Below, in pieces: positions 1 to 12,260 of a stretch of 64,000 nucleotides of DNA (position 1 is the first letter of the stretch; each line of letters begins with the position of its first letter). This stretch comes from Struthio camelus. Its lineage: Eukaryota; Chordata; Aves; Struthioniformes; Struthionidae. Where the stretch lies: the NCBI RefSeq assembly GCF_040807025.1, contig NC_090944.1, forward strand, positions 120,048,738-120,112,737, given 5' to 3'. The notes below the pieces were generated by a model. That model ran no database searches, was not told the DNA's origin, and worked only from the letters and a program-made list of their open reading frames with translations. A program made the position numbers and the translations under genes.

Positions 1-84
1 TTTGTGTGAGATGCCTTTAAAATATGTGGTGACTAATGCATCTGGAATTTTTAGTAGTTTAGAATACATAATAAAAAACACTGG

Positions 85-165
85 GAAAAATTCTGATCTG
101 AATTAGCACTGGTGCAGTTCTACTGATTACAATAGGGCTTTCTGAGAGACAAATCAATGTAAAAT
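85..165. repeat. Degenerate amniote interspersed repeat (TTACACCAGTGTAA type)
   Basis: The stretch TTCTGATCTGAATTAGCACT followed by GGTGCAG and then CTACTGATTACAATAGGG resembles one arm of a widespread amniote repeat. That repeat's remembered core is a near-palindrome of TTACACCAGTGTAA and CCACTGACTTCAATGG. The match is diverged and from memory, so no family name is given. A second arm-like piece lies at about 495-545. Confidence 0.4.
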
Positions 166-489
166 TTAATTACTTGCATTTATGAAGTACACTTTGATCA
201 AGGGCCTTTGCATTGGATAAGCCTCACAGTATCTAGAAAATATAATAGATATTTCATATGAAGTTTTATACAAACAATAGTTTGCTTAAAGCTGCAGAAC
301 AGAAACTGAGGAACAATATTTAATACAGTTTTCTGCAGTCCAGTGCTGTGCCTGCGATTATCTCTAACGTGTTTGACTAACAGTGCTAGATTAGGGTAAA
401 AACTAGTGAGAGAAAACTCATTGCAAGAAAATCGGTGATCTATTTTCACTATTGTGTTTTGGTACAGTAGTACTATTTCAGACTAATCA

Positions 490-548
490 TTACTTTCAGA
501 ATATTGTATTGAGATTTACACTGGAGTAAAGAAAAACAGAATTTCAAG
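490..548. repeat. Second arm-like piece of the same amniote repeat type
   Basis: GAGATTTACACTGGAGTAAA followed by GAAAAACAGAATTT matches the arm of the repeat seen at 85-165, where the remembered consensus runs GAGATTTACACTGGAGTAAA then GAGAGCAGAATTTGG. The two pieces may be one insertion split by about 330 bp, or two copies. Confidence 0.45.
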
Positions 549-1035
549 CAGTTTGTTTGCAAACACTTAGGGAAATATTTTGCCTTCTGCTCCTCATATC
601 CTTTCTTAAAAAGGTCAGTCCTCTGTCCCCTTGTTTTTGTGTATGACTGTATGTGTTCACAATTGATCCTAGTCTATTAATACAGCTGCTGAAGAGCTGC
701 AATTTCCATCCTTCAAAACGGAATCGACAGTATTTCAGGATTTGCTTTCAACTTAAATCAGGATAAAGATCTGTTATATAGTAGAAGCCATGCTGCATCA
801 AGCTAGCTTGATATAAATCTGTATCACCCCCAGCTTTAGTGGGACCACTTGATAGTTTTAATGTGGGAGGTGCAATGTCCCCGTTCACCTTCATGGACCA
901 AGATCTTCAGGCTAGTGTTGTCTCCCATGGTGTGCTGTGTTGCTCCCATTGCACAACTCGGGTTGGTCGGGTAGATCAGTACCGTGCCAAGACGGGAAAT
1001 ATATCTGTGCTGGTGGGGACAGTCTACAAAGTGGA
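549..1035. other. Non-coding stretch, nothing recognised
   Basis: No repeat or gene is recognised. Positions 839-1039 hold a 66-codon plus frame that begins at GTG and has no domain or splice context. This part is somewhat richer in GC than its surroundings and runs directly into the CR1 relic at 1040, so it could be older CR1 sequence that has lost its likeness. Confidence 0.5.
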
Positions 1036-1039
1036 ATGA

Positions 1040-1290
1040 GACAAGGAGTTACTGCAACATTTCTGACAGAGGTAGATTGATCTTGAGTGAATGAGAGAGA
1101 AAACAGCAGATGAAATTCAATATAGATAAATGTTAAGTGATGCCCCTGGGGGCGGGGATACCTTATAAAATGATAGACTCTGAACTTATTCTCACCTCTT
1201 AAGAACAAGATATTGGGAACAACAGGGTTGTGTGGTTTGACAAATTAAAACATCTCAGTGTGGACGATTATGAAGATATTTTTTAAATGG
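1040..1290 (+). mobile_element. CR1-type LINE fragment, 3' part of ORF2
   Basis: Reading from the ATG at 1110, the plus strand gives MKFNIDKC, a stop, then VMPLG, ending at 1151. CR1 reverse transcriptases carry MKFNKDKCKVLHLG at this place, just after the catalytic palm. The next about 110 bases also follow the CR1 layout: a diverged stretch, then TTAAGAACAAGATATTGGGA, where CR1 has a CAAGAAAGAGATCTTGGAGT-like segment, then AAATTAAAACATCTCAGTGT, where CR1 has a TGAAAACATCTGCTCAATGT-like segment. The upstream and downstream parts of the element are missing or unrecognisable. The in-frame stop and gaps mark a dead, old copy. The family reference is from memory; the motif is read directly. Confidence 0.7.
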
Positions 1291-4200
1291 AAAGATACAC
1301 TCTGAACACTTTGTATCCAGCTTTACTTAAGTTTTTGTGACTTCAACTATATTTATGTCTATGCTTTCAAATCCTGTGGTGTATTGATGATAATAGCGGG
1401 AGAAGTGACTGGAATCCTTTTGTTCTATTGACTTACTGAAGAGTTAAAGCAGATATCATCAATGTGGAAATAAGATGCTTAGTAGCAGCATTTGCTCTGG
1501 TATCAGTTCATAAGACTTTATGCTTTTGCTCTGAACAAGATTCTTTTCTGGAGTCATGCATGTGCACTTTGTCAACAGAGTCAATCTCAAGTTCCCATTC
1601 CAGACAGCCTGTGATTTAATTCTGCTAGAAGAGCTACGTCTCCATGCATAGATTGGCTGGACTATGCACACTGGTGGGTAAAGACTCACCCTTGTCATAG
1701 AGGACCCAAACAATTACATAGTTTCTAGCCAAAAGCACTTATCCCAGCTTTACCCACTGTTCCACAGTGCAGAGAACAGGCTGCTTGTTTAACATGGCAC
1801 TGCTAAGGGGAAGAGCAGCCAAACAGGAGTATTTTTGAAGATAACTTATTCAAGATACTCTTCAAGAAAATATCGTTGATATAAAAGGGAGACAGTGATA
1901 AGTTTGCTGGCCTTTTTGCAGTTTCAGACTGATTTGTTTTATGGAAGAAGAATGAATATGTGAATGTTTATCTAAATAAGTCACTAAATTACCATTTTCT
2001 GGAGTCTGTATCCTCTCTAGAAACTGTCTGCTTAATTAAACAGCAAAAATATTCTTAGTGGAAAAAGTGAAATTGAACTCATTGAGCTATTGCCACAGGA
2101 AGGAGATTGTTTCTCTAGAAACTATGCACACTTTCAGAGTTCCAAAACGGGGAAGAGATCATCTTTTGCCTCAGGTTTTCCTTTGACATTTTGTAAATGT
2201 AACTGTTGCAACTGAATGATATGGATGCTCTTTTCATGAGCAGTAAATTGACTAAAAATGACTTTTCAGAAGAATTGAAATGAATTCTTAATCTGGGCCA
2301 ATTTGGCAAGTAAATTTTTAAATTACATTGATAAAGTTGTACATTTAAAAAAATCAAAATATTTTTTGACATTAAGAAAATTCCTTGTCTATTCAAAACA
2401 AGGCTTTTTTCATGGGAGGAAAAAAACTCATTTAAATCTGCCTTTTAAACAACGTTTAATTCCACACTAGAAAAGTTTAAATTTATTTCAGAAGCAAAAA
2501 TGCTTGTTGAACCAAAATATGTGTGTGTTTTGGAGTTATGTTTTAGCACACTAAATTACGTCTATTGGTTGTATTGCTAAATAGAAGAAAAGACCCTTTC
2601 TCCTAGTTCTAAAGTCTCTATAGTCAAAAAATATTTGTCTTGTTTTATTAGAACCACCAAACCAACAGAAATGTTGCATGTTTTGTCAAATCTCTCATTA
2701 GCCAAGAATTACATTCTTAAATATTGTTAATAATTTCAAATATTTATTCTTTCTTGGAAAATCATAAAATTTTCAGAGAATTAGCGATGAGGGAAATGTT
2801 AAGTCTACATAGCCCTAATGCACTGTAAGCAACTCAAAAACATTAGAAATGGTATCAGCACTTACTTCAATGAAAGGTGGTGATGATGGGGGAATGGGCA
2901 AATTAAGGGCGAAAATTAATTTCGGGAAAATAAGAATACTTAAACATCTTCAGTTGGGGGACAAAAAAAATCATCCTTGTCTGTCAATAAACAACTTTTT
3001 CTGAGGCCCTGAAAAAAATAATTACATGAAGGTAAATATAAAATATGTGCACTATATGTATCTGTGTTTATAGTATTCTGGGAAATTTTAGTGGTTTTTG
3101 TTTTTTATTTGGCATACATAGTGGAGAAGGTGTATATGATGCTAAAGCTCTAAATAAAGAGGATCCTTGATTTATAATGTCATAGTTGCTGTTGTCATTG
3201 TTTTAATGTGGAAAAAAGCTACAATTTTTTTGACGCTATACAGTTGATGACAATGTACACAATATTGCAAGATTATTTCTGTGGCAAGCTTCCACATTCA
3301 CTACAAGAATGTTCAGATTGTTTGTGGTAATTCTTTTTAATGGTTTAAACACATCAGCATGATCTTTGTTTGCAATTTGCATAATGCTGTTTCTCTTTGG
3401 TTTAAGAAGAGTTAAACACTTGTATAGGATATTACAGCACACTGGGTTGTAAACACCGAAATGGTTTATCATCTGGCAGTCACTGTAGAAACGGCTTGTG
3501 CTTTGTAGCTTTTGGTTCAGTACAGGTTACATAGTGGAGAGCATGTGATATATTTGAATACTGTCAAACATTCTAATCAAGGTGATGTCTTGTTAATGTT
3601 CTGTATTGGTTTAACTTCAATAATTATCATGTTATCAACATTAAAAAAAAAAAAGTGGCGAGGACATACATATACACTGTTGTGCATGGTGTCAAGATCT
3701 GCTGATCCATTGTTATGCTTAAGAAAGATGGTATTTATACAACACATTTTCTGCAAAAAATGCATCTCCTTACCATACTTTACATCCAAAGACCGCTGAA
3801 GTGCATATCAAGATAAATTCACTGTTACAAAGGAAGGAGTGGGTGGCAGAGTGCAAGTAAGTGCATGAGTATATACCATAATTCAAATAAAGGGTGTTGC
3901 TTTGATTTTAGAAGTCTATTTGATTTTACTGTGTATTTCCAAGAGAAGGGTAGAAAGCAGTCAGGTGTTCCTCAATCAGTCTTGTAGAAACATGCAGGAA
4001 ATCTTTAACATGATAACATGATTGTGAAAAAGATGGCAGTTCTGCTTCTTCTATGACATTGGTAGGTGATTTATACATACAACAGATCTGACAGTGACAT
4101 ATAAACTTACAGTATGAAATATTTACCTCTGAGCTTTATCCAAGGCTTAACGATAGTGTTGAAGCCTCACTTTTTAATGATGACAACCTGGACAAGTACA

Positions 4201-5370
4201 AAAAGATACAGATAGAAAGTATTCCTGCTCTGATGCTCCATTAAACACCACTGCATGAAAGAGGCCTCAGCCATTCTCCTTGCACCTCTCATTTCTCTTT
4301 GTCCTTCTAGCAGCTCCTCCTGTAAATTGTGGTATAGGCCTTAGAAGCAGGTAATTTCACTTGTCGTAATAAAACCCTGGAGAAAAAAGTCTATTCGTGT
4401 AAGCCAGCCTGTGCTCTTATACACTGACTGGATGCATTAAATCAAATAGCAGGAAGTCAGTCTTCCTTTCTAGAGTTTACTAACAGAATATGTTCTTACA
4501 TCCTATTTGAAGGAGCATGAAGTAATTGTTCAGTCTTTTTGGTTTATTTTGGAATAATATCAAGCTGACTTGGAAGGTAATCACTAACCTGTGCCTAAAC
4601 CCGACTGTGGAGATTGCAGAAAGTAGATACCTTCTGAAAAGTGAGCATAGAGTAAGCTTGTTTTCTCTAAAGCAGTGAACACCTATATATGATTTTTGGC
4701 ACTGATAGGAGATGTTGGTTTGGGAAGTGATAGCATGACAATATCAACGATACTGTCGGAACACGAACTTGTTCTCCTGCAGACCTTGCTTCCAAAGTGG
4801 GCTTTAGGTAAACAAAACATTCAACATGGCATTGATTTCATTGCTGACAATGTGGTTAAAAATGAAGCACTGTGAAATGGAAATAAAGAGCTGGTGTAAA
4901 AGTCAGCCTGAAGCTCTCTGAGGAAAATGATGATTTTTTACCCCAAACTGTGGATCAAATTTTGAAGAAAGAAGAGATAGTCTTTGTTATGTCAAAGTTA
5001 CAGATCTTAGGCTATATACAGATAGAGTGGAAAAAAACAGAAGCATGCATAATTGCACAGCGCTCCTGACAGTGCATTTCAGGATGACTGTTTGCTTTTC
5101 TAGAAATAGCAGCATGTTGTGGATCTGAATGCAGTTTGCAGCCCACTATCAATATCACGCTCTTCTTTGTGACACAGCTGACTAAGTAGTAGTACCCTTT
5201 TTTTCTTTATTGTGATTTTTCCTCCTCTTCCCCATCCCCTAGTGTGGACGGATTTGCTTTTTTCTATTTTTAAATCTCTTTTTATTGATTTCAGACTACT
5301 TCTCTATCCAGATCACTTAGAATTCTGAACATGTCATTCAAATGCTTGCAAAGATCATGATGTCATCATG
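1291..5370. other. Long AT-rich stretch without recognised genes
   Basis: Open frames here reach at most 95 codons (3512-3799 plus, 2115-2396 minus, 3236-3472 minus), have no domains and overlap each other. The A-run at 3643-3654 and several AATAAA strings are ordinary for this composition. A faint likeness to the reverse of a CR1 3' end at 2760-2830 is too weak to call. I see no CpG cluster and no promoter-like patch. Confidence 0.6.
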
Positions 5371-5384
5371 TAGAGTCTCTTTAA

Positions 5385-5895
5385 TTTGTCATCCAGGTTA
5401 TTAATAGACATTTTGAATAGAAGCAAGCCTAGAACATGTTCCCAGGTTAAGAGAACTTCCTGATCTGACATAAACCTGTTGATACTCCTGCTCGCGTTAT
5501 GCCTGTGCAGACAATGATACTGTCATTGCTTAGTAGTGCTCAAGGGAGCACTTGGAGGGACAGCACCTATTACTTCTAAAAGGTTTGCAAAATAGAATGT
5601 GTAAATCAGCTTTTTTTTTTTTGTATGTGAAACTTAAAGGGTGCTCATACCTCTTATGCAAAATTGTTATGGATCTGCAGATCAAAAAAGATTGAAAAAG
5701 CACTGATCTACATTGATTTTTACCTAGTTGGTTATGTAATGTAACTTATGCTGTGTCAAAAGCTGCATTAAAGTCAAGAAACGCTGCATCTGTTTCTTTT
5801 CCACTTTTTGTAGGCTTATCAGAGAATACTTTTGAGCTGGATTGATACAAATTATTCTTGACAAATCCATCTCTTACAATGTTGTGTGATCTTTT
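5385..5895 (-). mobile_element. CR1-type LINE fragment, reverse-transcriptase core
   Basis: On the minus strand three ordered pieces of a CR1-like reverse transcriptase can be read. First, around 5890-5800, RDGFVKNNLYQSSS, like the CR1 segment QYGFTKGKSCLTNL. Second, around 5795-5755, DAAFLDFNAAFDTA, the counterpart of VDVVYLDFSKAFDTV, which carries the first catalytic aspartate region. Third, around 5440-5388, VLGLLLFKMSINNLDD, the counterpart of GSVLGPVLFNIFINDLDD. Spacing between the second and third pieces is about 310 bp, longer than the roughly 65 codons expected. This suggests an insertion around a T-run at 5612-5624. The FADDTKL motif is not found. The order, strand and three matching motifs make the assignment strong, and the copy is clearly inactive. 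Confidence 0.8.
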
Positions 5896-8340
5896 AGAAG
5901 CTTAACATATTGCTTTCTTAATCACTTCTTTGAGTACCTTTGCAGCTCAGGTTTTCTAATCTCTAACTCCCAAGATTTCCCCAAAAGTTAGATGATATAT
6001 TGGCCTAATGACTTAACTGGCAAGTAAATATAGCCAGAACTACTTTACTTTCATGTGCAACCAAAATGCAACAACTTAAATGTGAAAAAACAAACAGAAG
6101 AAGAAAAAGTAACTATCAGTCAAATACAAAATGTATTCCCTGAAGTTACCTGCCTCTTGGTTTAGTATAACCAGGCTTAAAACAGCTCTGACGCTGTTCA
6201 AATGTTAACTAGTTGCAGGCGTTCTTTTGTCTTTTCTGTTTTGTTTTGCGTTTGAAAGAAGAGGAGGAAGAGAATATAAATCACTTTCCCCCTCCCTCAT
6301 TTTTGTGTCAAATGTCTGTATCAATATCTGTGTGTCAGGGAGAAAAAAGGATAATGAAGAGAATACTATAACGTCCCGAAGTAAGTCTGATGTTTCATGG
6401 TGATTTCTGTCCACTAGACACCAGAGAATCGCATCAAAGAAAGATATCAACATTCCCATCTTGCGGGGTTTGTATTTCCACAACTCTCCAGGCTATAGAT
6501 GCTCTCCTGATTGTGAACTAACATATAGTAGAAGCATTTGATCTGTAAAAATCCAAACGAATATGAAGACCTTGCTTGCTGCACTTTTACCCATTATATA
6601 AATAAGAGTGTGTTCAGCTTGCACCTGAGGATTGGCACCAGGCCTCGAAATTTGCTCACAGATGTTGTTGCTATCTAACCAAGGATTCAAGTCATAGACA
6701 AGTGAAATTGAGAAAACTAAAAGTATTTGAAAATTACTGTAATAAGCACTTAAATACTTTTATGGATATCGTGATTTTCTTTTTTTAGTTTTGTGAGAAG
6801 CTATTAGTCACAAATAAAACGCTGCTTCTGAAATTCCTGAGAAGACCAGTTATGAATGAAAGCAGTGATAAATGCTGTGCTCTGCCACCTTCCTAGGTAT
6901 TACTCTGAGGTATGACAATGGTTTCTGAATACTCACAAGAATGTATATGTTGAAGTCATATTTGATGTTTTTATTTCCAATACTGTATGGTTATCTTTTT
7001 TTACTGTGCTTAGCTGGAGAGGTTTTATAGAGAAAGAACTCAATTTTTCTCTTTTTCTATGAAAGATTGTATACAAGTACCTCCCCCTTAGCCACATTTT
7101 CGGTTCTCTTATGACAACTTGCAGCTGCTTTTTATTCACAGCATGCTTCTGGAGTCATTACCTCTCATTTTCTGTCTTCTGCTAATATCAGGGATCCTCT
7201 GGAGAAGTGTTATGTCCATCACTGCAAGTCAATACTCATTTGCTTTCCTCAAGGTCTATGGCTCTGCCCCATACAACACCAGGGAGAAGCTCATTTTTAA
7301 AGTAGTTAAGCAGAAGTATAATACCCAAGTCAGTCACTGGTGGGCTTGTGTTCCCAGTGTACGTTAGTCCTAAAGACAGTAAATGGTAATTTACCAACTG
7401 ATTAGCCACTGCTTTAAAACTCAGTCAACTGTTGACAATGAACTCCTTTCAGTCATGCACTGTGAATCTAACAAAGCCATACTGGAAAGGTAGGATTACA
7501 TTATGAGGGTTTTTCTCTCCATATGTGTCCCTTTATAGCTTACTCAAAAATAAGGCTAAGCACAGCAGTTTAAGGCCAAGGAAAAGAGAAATTCTGCCAT
7601 GTCTTTTAATCCGCAAAAGTGAAAATGCTAGGAGAAAGCACATTCTACCAAAATTTTATTCGGGTTATTCAGTGTGATTAATATCAGCTGCTGACGGTCA
7701 CTTCCAGCTATGCTTACAAGAAGATTTTAACCTTGTTTAAACAATTGCTTTTATTGTGTTTGGTCCTTCACTGGAACCTGTTTGCAGGAGGATTTTCGCT
7801 TCAGAGAGAACTTGGAAGAAAAGAATCTTTATAGAAAAACAAATGCACTTAACCAAGGTTTATATGGTTTTCCCCAAAGCAACTTCTTAAGACGCTAAGG
7901 AATGAGATGTTCGTGTTCAATAAGAATAAGGATAAGCACTGTTTTAGAAGCTAATGAACATAACACCACAAGGGCTCGGCTGGGTGAATTAATTTACCCT
8001 GTTGGCAGCTTCTATGAGGAGTTATTGTTAGGAAATTTGTGTGTTCTTCAGGGTTGTGATTCAGGGGCTACTGGCTGAAAGTTGTATTCGTTTTGACTGT
8101 GAAAATCTTAAGCTGTCAGTGGACTTGGTCACCTTAGTGAGTTTGTGGCTGCTGATTTAAAAAAAAAATCAATGGCTTTCTGATTCTCCCAGATACTCCT
8201 GCTGGTTGTTCATAGATACAAGTATCTGCTTTCCAGTGACTATAGCTAAGAGTTCTACTTATGCTGAGTAAATAGTGCTGGAAACCATAAGTTAGAAAAT
8301 GTGATTTTTTTTTTTATCCCTTTGTTATTGTGATCTTTAT
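5896..8340. other. Non-coding stretch, nothing recognised
   Basis: Frames at 6205-6483 minus (92 codons), 7119-7367 plus (82 codons) and others have no domains. No repeat family, RNA gene or CpG-rich patch is seen. Short A- or T-runs near 8161 and 8309 are the only simple sequence. Confidence 0.6.
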
Positions 8341-8367
8341 GGTAGTTTACGGTAGTTTACGGTAGTT
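8341..8367. repeat. Short tandem repeat, 10-bp unit, about 2.7 copies
   Basis: The unit GGTAGTTTAC occurs twice without change, then a partial third copy GGTAGTT follows. It lies in AT-rich unique DNA and shows no sign of being part of a larger element. Confidence 0.9.
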
Positions 8368-8681
8368 ATTTTGTTTCCTTTTATATGGATAGTGTTTTGT
8401 TTTTAAGTTAGAGGAGCAGGTTAAGAGGTGAGCTTTTCAAACAGGTCAGGAAGTGAAGAGGTTAGTGACAGTCATTGCTTGGGATTTGTTGCACAGTCTT
8501 GGAATGACGTTCGGGAAAAATGTTTCCCAACAAACTGGAGGAAAATGCATGAATTTTATCTCAAAGTGGATAGCTTTTTTTTCCCAAGGGCTAGACTGTA
8601 GCAGGAGGTTTTCAGCTTGGCTGAAAAATTGTTGGTGGAACTAACTAAGATGTATGACTAATTTCTCAAATGAAGCTTACA

Positions 8682-8765
8682 TTTGTGTGTGTGTGTATTT
8701 GTGTGTGCATGCATTATATATAAATGTATGCATTGTATATATATAAATATATATGTGTGCATATA
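8682..8765. repeat. TG/TA-rich microsatellite, interrupted
   Basis: TG dinucleotides run into ATGCATTATATATAAATG and further TA repeats, then TGTGTGCATA. The mixed TG and TA composition gives alternating purine-pyrimidine DNA that is expected to vary in length between individuals. Confidence 0.85.
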
Positions 8766-9011
8766 GATATTCAAAATAAAAATGAAGGCAGATGGTATTC
8801 AAAGGTTATTTTCCTAGAGGCGGGCATAAATATGCTTGATGCATACCTTAATATGAAAACTAGCTGTTTGTTTTTCAAGTTTTTTCTTTAATTATAAATC
8901 CCTAAGGGTAAACTAGAGTAGAAAACATGTTCTGGTTTTGGTTGTTGTTAATTATTGTGCATTATAGAAATGGTGATGTAATCTTCTGGGCTAAATCAGT
9001 ATTAGGAAATA

Positions 9012-9041
9012 TTTTCTTTTTTTTTTTTCTTTTTTTTTTTT
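9012..9041. repeat. 30-nt pyrimidine tract, almost all T
   Basis: Thirty pyrimidines in a row, thymines broken only by two cytosines. No AG follows closely enough to read it as a splice acceptor, so it is listed as simple sequence. Confidence 0.85.
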
Positions 9042-12000
9042 AAATAGAGTACTGAGAAAAATTGAGTTTTTCCTTTTAGTCTGTTAAAGTATGAAGATTT
9101 GCATTTGATGGTATTGAGGTCACATCACAGACTTCACTGGAAGCATAGGGAAAACTAACTTTTCAATATTATGGCAGGAAACCTAACATTCAATGTATAG
9201 CGAGGTAGTTAATAAAATTATGACATTTGCTAAGTGTCCTCATCCTTGTTTTCCAAATTCTCCTCTGCTGATACTTAAAAGGATTGTTCTGAAGTTTTTT
9301 TAAGCTCATGATATGACTCATGGAAGGACGCTAAGTGCGCAAAGAATTAATATTATCTTATGCTGATGTTATAATCCTACTCTTTGAGCAGTGATGTGGG
9401 ATTAAGTATCAGTTCCTTAAGTAGTTAATGAAGGAGTATTGTGAAATCACTTCTGGAGTACAGATCTGACGGTCACCCAAGCGAATTTCAAGCTTTCTGT
9501 TCCAGCTAGTGAAAGACCCTATTTGGTCTCGTACTTGAATTGGTTTATTATTCTGAGCTCTATGTCCACCTGTAAGTGGTTCTTGCAAATTAAGGCAGGA
9601 TTTCAATACTTAACGACTATTCTGTGTGGCTTCTGCTTTCATTAAAAAAAAAAAAAATGTAGTTGGTAGTTGGCCTGCAGGCCTGCCAGACTCAACCCTT
9701 GAAAATATAAGGAAAACTGGAAGTTGGTCTGAAGACCATAGGAAACACTTGAAACTTTTCATTTCAAATGCATATTCTCATCAGTATTATTAGTTTAACT
9801 TTCAAAGACACAGTCTCTGTCAGACCTACAACCCCATTCCAATAGGAAGATGGTTGTAATACTGCAACTGTTTACCTGACAAGAAGAATAAGATCGTTAC
9901 TATGCATGATTAACAATGTTGAGACAGCAGATAGAATTTATCCTGACTCCGAATTTTTGCTGATTGCTGAATGGCTGACTAGCTGGATTTTGCATTCTAG
10001 GGTTTTTCTAGGTGTTTTATTGAGCTGTGGCAGTAAGTGTGTACCAGACTTATGACCCAGATAACAGCATGTCAGTCTGCTGAAAGGGGTATGTGTTTTT
10101 AGGACTCTTGATTATTTTTGTAGTGTTAAAACCAACAGTCTTTGTGATATAAAACACTATTTTCAGTAAATTTCTGGAAGAATTGGTGCTCTCTTCTAAA
10201 TGATGCCTACTAGTAGCAATAGTCTGAACAGACTGAATTTACATAGTTCTGGGACATGACTTGAGTCCAACTTGTCTGAAGACTCTGGAAGGAAATGAAA
10301 CAATGAAATCTTATCAAATGTATAACAATCAAGGAGAAAGCTACATAAATTTGAATTTTAGCTTTAACCAGTTGTAAAGGAAGCTGTTGGACAATAATGT
10401 TGATCAGCTTACAGATGGGAGTCCTGATATCAACAGGCCACTTCGAACAGCCTCTCCAGGCAATGAGGCTAATGCATGTGCACTGTCTTACCTGCAGAAA
10501 ACCCTTTGCAGTTCTGATTCTCTGGTTGCAGACGTAGATACTGCTTTTCCAAAGACAGGACTATGGTTCAAATTTAACCTTTTGAGTTTTCCTTTTATTT
10601 TTCACTCCTTTTTCTTTTAAGGTAGATGAGCTCCTAGTCATATTTAACTTATTTCATATTTCATAATATTTCATGTTTATCCTTGAGGATGTGAAAGTGA
10701 GTACTATGTATGTAGGCATTTAAGATTACATAGACTTAATGCAAGAGTGAAAGAAATAGGAGTTCTCTGTGTTTTAAATATTCAGTAAGATGTACTTCAT
10801 TTATTTGGAGGTCTGGTTACAACTTACTGTTTGTAAATTCTGGGTGTCTCTTTTTTGTTTTGTTTTTACACTTCAGCTTAGTGCAAGGAGTTGTGATAGA
10901 ATGGGGAGAAGATGAGAAACTGAAACCACGAAAGGACATCAGTTTTCTTGAACTCTATTAGTAAGAGCACAGCTCTTTTAGATTTTTAGTTTAATTTCAC
11001 TTTTAATATGTAAAATGGTGATGGGACGTGTTCTGTCCCTATTTGTGAGGAGGGAAGGGTAGTTTCCATAGGAAGTCTTGCAGTTTCCAGTTAGATCCAC
11101 TGATATATATATTTTTTTTCCTGCCACTGAGAGTAGGTGGAATGGGGGACAGTTTATCAGGTTGTTCAGACTTTGTGGCTGTGATGAAATAACAGCTGCT
11201 GTTGCTAGCAATGAGGAATGATCTAGAGATGCTTCCTATTGCCGGAAGTACTGTACATATAATCTTCCTGTTTACGTATATTTAATAAACATAGTTATAA
11301 GCAAATATCATCAGTATTCCTTCCTCTCCATACTGCCTTGGAAGAGGTTTGGTGTGTCAGATTGGATATAATGAGTTGACTTCGCTACAGAATGAAAGAA
11401 AAGCAGATATGCTTGTGCCCAGATTCAGTAAACTCTTGGTTAAATACACAAATCTGAAAAGCACAGGCAATAGTTCAAGGACGTGTATTGTTCATAAAAC
11501 CATACATACCTAGGGATTATAGGTATCCATAACTGTCATGTGCAGTCAGAAGTAAACTAATATATGTTAAGAGCGAGAATGTTTTGGGAGGGCAAATCTA
11601 AAAAGGATCTCATCCTTGTTCCAGCCTTTCTGTACTGTGAAAGCTTCTTTTCCTGGAGAGAATGACAGATTGTTGTGAACTGCAGTTGACAGTGGTAAGG
11701 TTGTCCTTTGAAGACAATTTTATGTACCCTGTCTGGTATAGAAGTAAATCCAAGCACTTGAGAGGGAGTAACTTGTCAGTAAGAGAACTGCATGGTGTAC
11801 TGCTGTATGTCACTGTGCTGTACCTTGGCTCATGACAGTCTCCAGAGCTGCTGATACATCACGTGCTGTGGTAGCTCCTAGAGCTGCCCAGCACAGTGCC
11901 ATTTCGAGGGTGGCGTTTTGCCACTGCAGGCAGCTGTTTGCAGGACTGAGCTCCTGTCTCTTGAAGGGAGAAAGCTCAGTCTCTCTCCAGTCAGTCTTAT

Positions 12001-12140
12001 GCTTGCAAGTTATGTCTTAAATTGTGTTTTCTGTAAACCAAAAGAATACCTATTCATAGCAGAACATTATTTTTTATAAAGCTGATAATTATATTAAATT
12101 CCCCGTTCTAAGTAAGTTTTTAGAAGCAAATAGTAAGTAG
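9042..12140. other. Non-coding stretch with a 12-bp palindrome
   Basis: No repeat or gene is recognised. The minus frame at 9409-9606 (65 codons) and the plus frame at 10387-10620 (77 codons) have no domain. GGCCTGCAGGCC at 9672-9683 is a perfect 12-bp palindrome. An A-run lies at 9645-9657. Overlapping minus frames at 11557-11813 are mutual shadows. Confidence 0.55.
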
Positions 12141-12164
12141 TGAACAATATGTACAGAAAACAAA

Positions 12165-12260
12165 CTGAGTATGATGTAAGGGCATATTCCAAACCCCATT
12201 GAAATCAATTATAAAACTCTTACTGACTTCAGCAGGCTTTGGAAAAGGTATTAATGGAGT
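12165..12260. repeat. Degenerate amniote repeat (CCATTGACTTCAATGG type)
   Basis: CCCCATTGAAATCAATTATA followed by AAACTCTTACTGACTTCAGC keeps the paired inverted cores of a common amniote repeat. The remembered form is CCCATTGAAGTCAATGGGAA, then AACTCCCATTGACTTCAATG. Both halves and the spacing agree. The family name is left open, because the recognition is from memory. Confidence 0.6.

Noticed and set aside
2760..2830. Faint likeness to the reversed CR1 3' end (ATCATAAAATTTTCAGAG)
   Set aside because: Only about 18 bases fit and the rest does not follow the consensus.
4870..5070. Open stretch of about 60 codons without ATG (SEENDDFLPQTVDQILKKEE)
   Set aside because: The length is expected by chance, with no splice sites that define it and no family likeness.
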